13,131 nt of DNA. Origin: Lobulomyces angularis (lineage: Eukaryota > Chytridiomycota > Chytridiomycetes > Lobulomycetales > Lobulomycetaceae). The notes under the pieces are model-generated. The model ran no database searches. It was not told the origin of the DNA and was given only the letters and a program-made list of their open reading frames with translations. A program made the translations under genes and the position numbers. The DNA lies in contig JADHYX010000515.1 of NCBI GenBank assembly GCA_027604685.1, positions 1 through 13,131 of the forward strand, in the 5' to 3' direction. Positions 10,082 through 13,131 of the stretch are shown piece after piece (the stretch's first letter is position 1; each line of letters begins with the position of its first letter).

Positions 10082-10231
10082 CGAATTTTTTATATAATTG
10101 GAACTAGATTTTTTTTTTTTTTTTTTTTTTTCCGCCACAAATTTTTTTTTACTCAATACTTATGTAGTTATGTAAAATTAAATCTTCTTTTTCTCTGCCA
10201 TTACTTAAAAATATATTTTGTAACATTTATA
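10082..10231. promoter_or_regulatory. NOP9 upstream region with 23-base T tract
   Basis: A run of 23 T at 10109-10131 (A on the coding strand) lies only about 30 bp upstream of the NOP9 start codon. It is the longest homopolymer among the gene promoters here. Read in the NOP9 frame it would encode a Lys tract, but a TAA lies just before it and no ATG does, so it is more likely 5' UTR or promoter. The rest of the gap to the tRNA is AT-rich apart from the small ORF described separately. Confidence 0.45.
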
Positions 10232-10399
10232 ATGTCAACAATCTATAGCATAACACGAACATTGTCATTGGTATTCTTTTTGTGGATTATTAATATTAAC
10301 GTCAAAAGTTGTGATAAAATAAACTTCAGTAATAAAAAAAAAATTACCAAGGTTAAATACCTTGTCTGCAATAACCTACAAGTATTGTGTAACTTTTAG
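10232..10399 (+). CDS. Possible small secreted peptide, 55 aa
   Basis: An ATG-initiated frame of 55 codons plus-strand, divergent from NOP9. The N-terminus looks like a signal peptide: a short start with Arg9, a hydrophobic core LSLVFFLWIININ at about 11-23, then VKSC. The mature part would be Lys/Asn-rich with three Cys in all (27, 47 and 53). An alternative spliced form is possible: a GTTAAA donor after codon 40 and a TTTTAG acceptor at 10399 would give a 46-residue product. No family is recognised, and an ORF of this length is not rare in AT-rich DNA. Transcript and conservation evidence would be needed to accept it. Confidence 0.25.
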   Translation: MSTIYSITRTLSLVFFLWIININVKSCDKINFSNKKKITKVKYLVCNNLQVLCNF

Positions 10400-10457
10400 G
10401 TTCATAATGGAACTAAATGATTAAGAACAGATAATATAGAACCTTTAACACCCACAT

Positions 10458-10529
10458 GCGTTGATAGTATAATGGTTAGTATTTTCGCCTTCCAAGCGAA
10501 AGATCTGGGTTCAATTCCCGGTCAACGCA
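10458..10529 (+). tRNA. tRNA-Gly (anticodon TCC)
   Basis: A full cloverleaf of 72 nt. The acceptor stem pairs GCGTTGA (10458-10464) with TCAACGC (10522-10528), with discriminator A at 10529. The anticodon stem TTCGC/GCGAA encloses loop CTTCCAA with anticodon TCC at 10491-10493. The T arm CTGGG/CCCGG encloses TTCAATT. Internal promoters are clear: an A box TAGTATAATGG and a B box GGTTCAATTCC. No CCA is encoded and there is no intron. Eukaryotic Gly-UCC tRNAs share this sequence pattern closely. Confidence 0.97.
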
Positions 10530-10542
10530 ACCATCACATCCC

Positions 10543-10546
10543 TTTT
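10543..10546 (+). terminator. Pol III T4 terminator of tRNA-Gly
   Basis: TTTT occurs 14 bases after the tRNA 3' end, flanked by TCCC and GGGA. Four T is the minimum usual RNA polymerase III stop signal. Placement supports the role. Confidence 0.55.
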
Positions 10547-11217
10547 GGGGAATGTTTCCATAATCTTATGCGGAGAAATTGTTTCACCGAATTAAATCTG
10601 GTTCAAACAAAATTTAAGATATCAGTTTAATCAACAAAAAAATTATTTTATGAAAAAGGTTTATGTGGAGATATAAACTATTTACTGATTAAAAGGTAAT
10701 TTATGAAAAAAAATAAAATTAGAATTCCTTTGTTTCAACCACTTTTTTATAGGAAAGTAAAATCAGTCTTCAAAATTTTTATTTCTAGTATGATACTTGA
10801 GAATCAATTTCATAATATGAGAAGTATAGAAAATTGAATGTTGCAGTATCAATATCTTTATCTTTAGCCTTGAAAAATTGTTAATAAAACAATTGCAAAA
10901 ATTTGAATATTGGTAGGAGTGGCGCATTTAAATCAAATAAAGTTCAATAAAGATGAAGTTTTTGAACAAAAATAAAAAAAAAAAAATTATCTTTTCAAAA
11001 ACTATAAAAAAGGCCCTCTTTTTTTGAAGATTTTATTCATAGTTTTTATCAAAGTCAAAAATTATTTTACCACAATTAAAGAATGGAAGGAAAGTATCTA
11101 ATGAGTTACTTAAAATTAATTTAGACAACAGCATTCTTCTCAGTACGTGTCTTCTTAAGTACGTTACTAAGTTCACATCGCTGCCACTCAAGGTCATTCA
11201 ACACTACAAATCCCTGC
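10547..11217. other. AT-rich stretch between tRNA and transposon relic
   Basis: No gene is supported over about 670 bp. The sequence has stops in all frames and several A/T runs. A short inverted repeat, AAAAACTAT at 10997-11005 and ATAGTTTTT at 11039-11047, surrounds a GGCCCTC spot. I looked for its counterpart beyond the transposase relic as a terminal inverted repeat and found none. The base composition becomes richer in G+C from about 11110 onward, where the relic may begin. Confidence 0.4.
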
Positions 11218-11775
11218 TTCTTTTGGGGATCCATCACACGGGTGATTAAGTCTACAACCGAAAATACAACACCACTTCGCCATGGCCGCAACAGAAAGTT
11301 AACAACTCGAGAAAACGATGTATTTGTGCGTAAGGTGTCTTCTGGTGAATAGCCCACTGCAGTAATTGCTCACCAATAGTTGGAAATAGACTATGGGATC
11401 TAATTGACCAAGGACTATTAAGAACCTATTAAGAGGATACGGAAAAGAGGTAGAGCTCTCAGGAAAAGACCTCTTTGAAAAAGAATCATCATCAACAAGG
11501 ATATCAGTTCGCCTTGCGTCATCGAAAATGGAATTTTCAAGACTGGCAGACCGTTGTTTGGTCTGAAGAGAGTAAGCTCAAACTTTTTAGGTCAGATGGA
11601 AGACAATACTGCTGGCGCCTTCCAAAAGACTCTTAGTGATACTCATATTATAACAACAGGATGCTCTATAATGGTTTGGGGCTGTATGACTTGGAAAGGA
11701 GTGGGTTTCTTGTGCAGTATGGATGGTGGACCAGATGTCACTAAATTATTTATTGAAGCTTCACGATCAGAATCC
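11218..11775 (+). pseudogene. Broken Tc1/mariner-type transposase relic
   Basis: Plus-strand fragments in two frames line up in order with a Tc1-like DDE transposase. They are: ITRVIK then GRNRKLTTREN and VRKVSSGE (11230-11350, helix-turn-helix linker region); GRALRKRPL (about 11449-11475); HRKWNFQDWQTVVWSEESKL with RSDGRQYCWRLP (about 11520-11620); and HIITTG with SIMVWGCMTWKGVGFLCSMDGG (11644-11733). Several in-frame stops (for example 11350-11352) and two frameshifts break it. The first catalytic Asp, normally in WSDES, is Glu here. The C-terminal half with the second Asp and final Glu is missing. It is visibly richer in G+C than the neighbouring genes. No terminal inverted repeats or TA duplication were found. 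It cannot code for an active enzyme. Confidence 0.82.
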
Positions 11776-11805
11776 TATTTTCATTTATTGCCCGAAGAAT
11801 TCTAA

Positions 11806-12750
11806 AAAACGTTACTTGAAATATGCAATACTGAATTTATATGGCAGATGCCAGAAAGCTGCTGTTTTGAAGCGTATACAGGCTGTAGAAAAACTGAAAG
11901 GGAAAACTTTTATAGAACAGTTTATTACTTTAACAACAATTGGTATTCTCAAATACTTCTGAAATAATCCACCTGCAGTTTCAACATTCACTACTTGCAC
12001 TAGATATAACATAGAGTTTCAAAAAGATACAGCCAAAATTTGAAGGAAAAAATGCCAGAAAACTGGTTCATGTAAAAGGTCATAAAGTTAAATCTAGGAT
12101 TTTCGATGATGAATGGTCAGGTCAATACAATGAAAGCGCTTTTCCAGAATATGACCTTTTTTTTTTTTTCATGAAAACAGAAATTATTCCTAAGATGAAA
12201 AATATCTTGGTCCTCAATGAAGATCAACTAAATCATATCTTCCTCAGTTCTTTTAAATAAATTAAATCCTATAAAGTGTATATTTTCTAAATTTTTTTCA
12301 AATTTTTTTTTTCAGAATCTTTGTATACAAAATTGTTTAAAAGGATAATACTTCTTCAGACCTGGAACCTCAAGCTGAAGTAATTTACAAGGAAATGATA
12401 TGAGAAGTGGGATTCTGAAATGATGGTAGATATTAGTGCACATAAAGAAGATAATTTGTTATGACTGCCTACAGGATGGAATTTCCGTGATAGTTAGAAA
12501 ATGCTTTAGAACACTTGGAAATTAAGTTTAAAGTCTATACTAGAAATAAGAGCGATCCAGAATCAGCTACAGTTAAAATTGCACAGGTTTGGTGGTTTGG
12601 TTTTTTGGAAAGGAAAAAAAGCCCACAGTAATACCTCCTGAAGAACTCCATTATCTTTATTATAAAACCCTGATAGAAGAACAAACTGAATTGCAAAGAA
12701 TTGCTTTAGCTGCAACCAAAAAAAATGAACAACCCAGGTCTCAAGACTAG
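11806..12750 (+). pseudogene. Decayed coding sequence of unrecognised family
   Basis: A chain of plus-strand open segments with sensible composition but shifting frame follows the transposase relic. A segment at about 11806-11960 includes CRKTERENFYRTVYYFNNNW. A longer open frame at 12015-12260 has no ATG start and contains KNARKLVHVKGHKVKSRIF and DDEWSGQYNESAFPEYD. A segment at about 12340-12450 contains DLEPQAEVIYKEM and KWDSEMMVDISAHKEDNLL. A segment at 12494-12586 contains ALEHLEIKFKVYTRNKSDPE. A last segment at 12622-12750 contains VIPPEELHYLYYKTLIEEQ and ends in TAG. Intron-like gaps with GT..AG ends occur at 12277-12316 and 12587-12621. In-frame stops remain even if these are removed. 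I do not recognise the family; it could be a dead host gene or another transposon's cargo. Confidence 0.35.
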
Positions 12751-13054
12751 TTTCCTTTTTTTTTTTATGTTTTACATTATTGTAGTAGTAAACCATTCTT
12801 AAATATAATAGATTTACTTTTTTATTTATATTTAGGAATCTATTACAAAAAAAAAGAAGTTACCCATTAGGAAGTATCTATAAATTTTTAAAATTTGTTT
12901 TATACTGATAAACTTGTTAATTATCATTTCATTAATTTTTTAAAGAAAAATAAAGAAAAAAAAAAGGATTTTTTATTTTACTTTTATTTAATTTTATTTT
13001 TAATGATTCAGAAAAAAAAGTATTCGAACAAAATAACAATGTGATATTGAAAAG
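12751..13054. other. AT-rich tail, no gene seen
   Basis: Low-complexity sequence with many A and T runs, stops in all frames, and no recognisable RNA. It lies between the decayed coding stretch and the terminal hairpin. Confidence 0.5.
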
Positions 13055-13104
13055 AACAAATTAACTTTCATTATAGGTATTCTGATAATGAAAGTTAATT
13101 TGTT
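13055..13104. repeat. 20-bp perfect inverted repeat (hairpin)
   Basis: The arm AACAAATTAACTTTCATTAT at 13055-13074 is exactly complementary to 13085-13104, with a 10-base loop AGGTATTCTG. The similarity continues imperfectly outward: ATGTGAT at about 13039-13045 has its complement ATCACAT at about 13111-13117. A further TTAACTTT occurs at about 13120. This looks like the arm pair of a MITE-type or other foldback element, possibly running off the window end. A simple terminator is unlikely because no gene abuts it. Confidence 0.75.
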
Positions 13105-13131
13105 ATTCACATCACATAGTTAACTTTTGCT

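Noticed and set aside
10082..10156. N-terminal extension of NOP9 through a poly-Lys tract
   Set aside because: The extension has only a TTG start and a TAA directly before it. Eukaryotic initiation at the ATG at 10081 is more plausible, and the tract is better read as 5' flank.
11121..11357. 78-codon minus-strand ORF with higher G+C
   Set aside because: It starts with GTG and lies antisense to transposase fragments readable on the plus strand (GRNRKLTTREN, VRKVSSGE). Its openness and composition are explained by the relic.
11812..12012. 66-codon minus-strand ORF
   Set aside because: It has no ATG start and no recognisable motif, and it is antisense to the decayed plus-strand segments.
1..13131. 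Search for a prokaryotic-style defence, toxin-antitoxin, phage or biosynthetic cluster
   Set aside because: All intact genes are spliced eukaryotic housekeeping types with their own promoters. No such system is present.

Overview
This is nuclear DNA from a eukaryote, not a prokaryote or virus. It is very AT-rich (roughly a quarter G+C by eye). Six protein genes can be rebuilt only by splicing: 30 introns of about 40-115 nt, nearly all GT..AG, keep frame in every gene with the standard code. Short introns, genes 86-264 bp apart, and a protein set of EFG1, NOP9, TIP41 and a fungal-style FAD oxidase suggest an AT-rich early-diverging fungus or close relative (Holomycota). That placement is inference.

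Layout. Positions 1-424 are AT-rich with no supported gene. Next come a flavin amine-oxidase-like gene (-, 425-2734), the rRNA-processing factor EFG1 (-, 2918-3765), TIP41 of the TOR/PP2A pathway (+, 3900-5065, divergent from EFG1 across 134 bp), a universal stress protein (-, 5246-5991), a three-RRM RNA-binding protein (-, 6077-7362), and the pumilio-repeat nucleolar protein NOP9 (-, 7626-10081). A possible small secreted peptide (+, 10232-10399) and tRNA-Gly(UCC) (+, 10458-10529) follow. Beyond the tRNA the gene-dense block ends. There is a broken, 3'-truncated Tc1/mariner transposase (about 11218-11775), then a second decayed coding stretch of unknown family (about 11806-12750), then AT-rich sequence ending in a 20-bp perfect hairpin (13055-13104).

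Function. EFG1 and NOP9 both act in 18S rRNA/40S maturation, and TIP41 acts in TOR signalling, which controls ribosome synthesis. The left 10 kb is therefore a growth and ribosome-biogenesis neighbourhood. This is ordinary gene proximity, not an operon. Long poly(dA:dT) tracts lie just upstream of most starts and are likely promoter elements.

I see no convincing novel multi-gene system. The most open items are the unrecognised decayed coding region, the terminal hairpin, the three-RRM protein with a possible mitochondrial presequence, and the small peptide beside NOP9.
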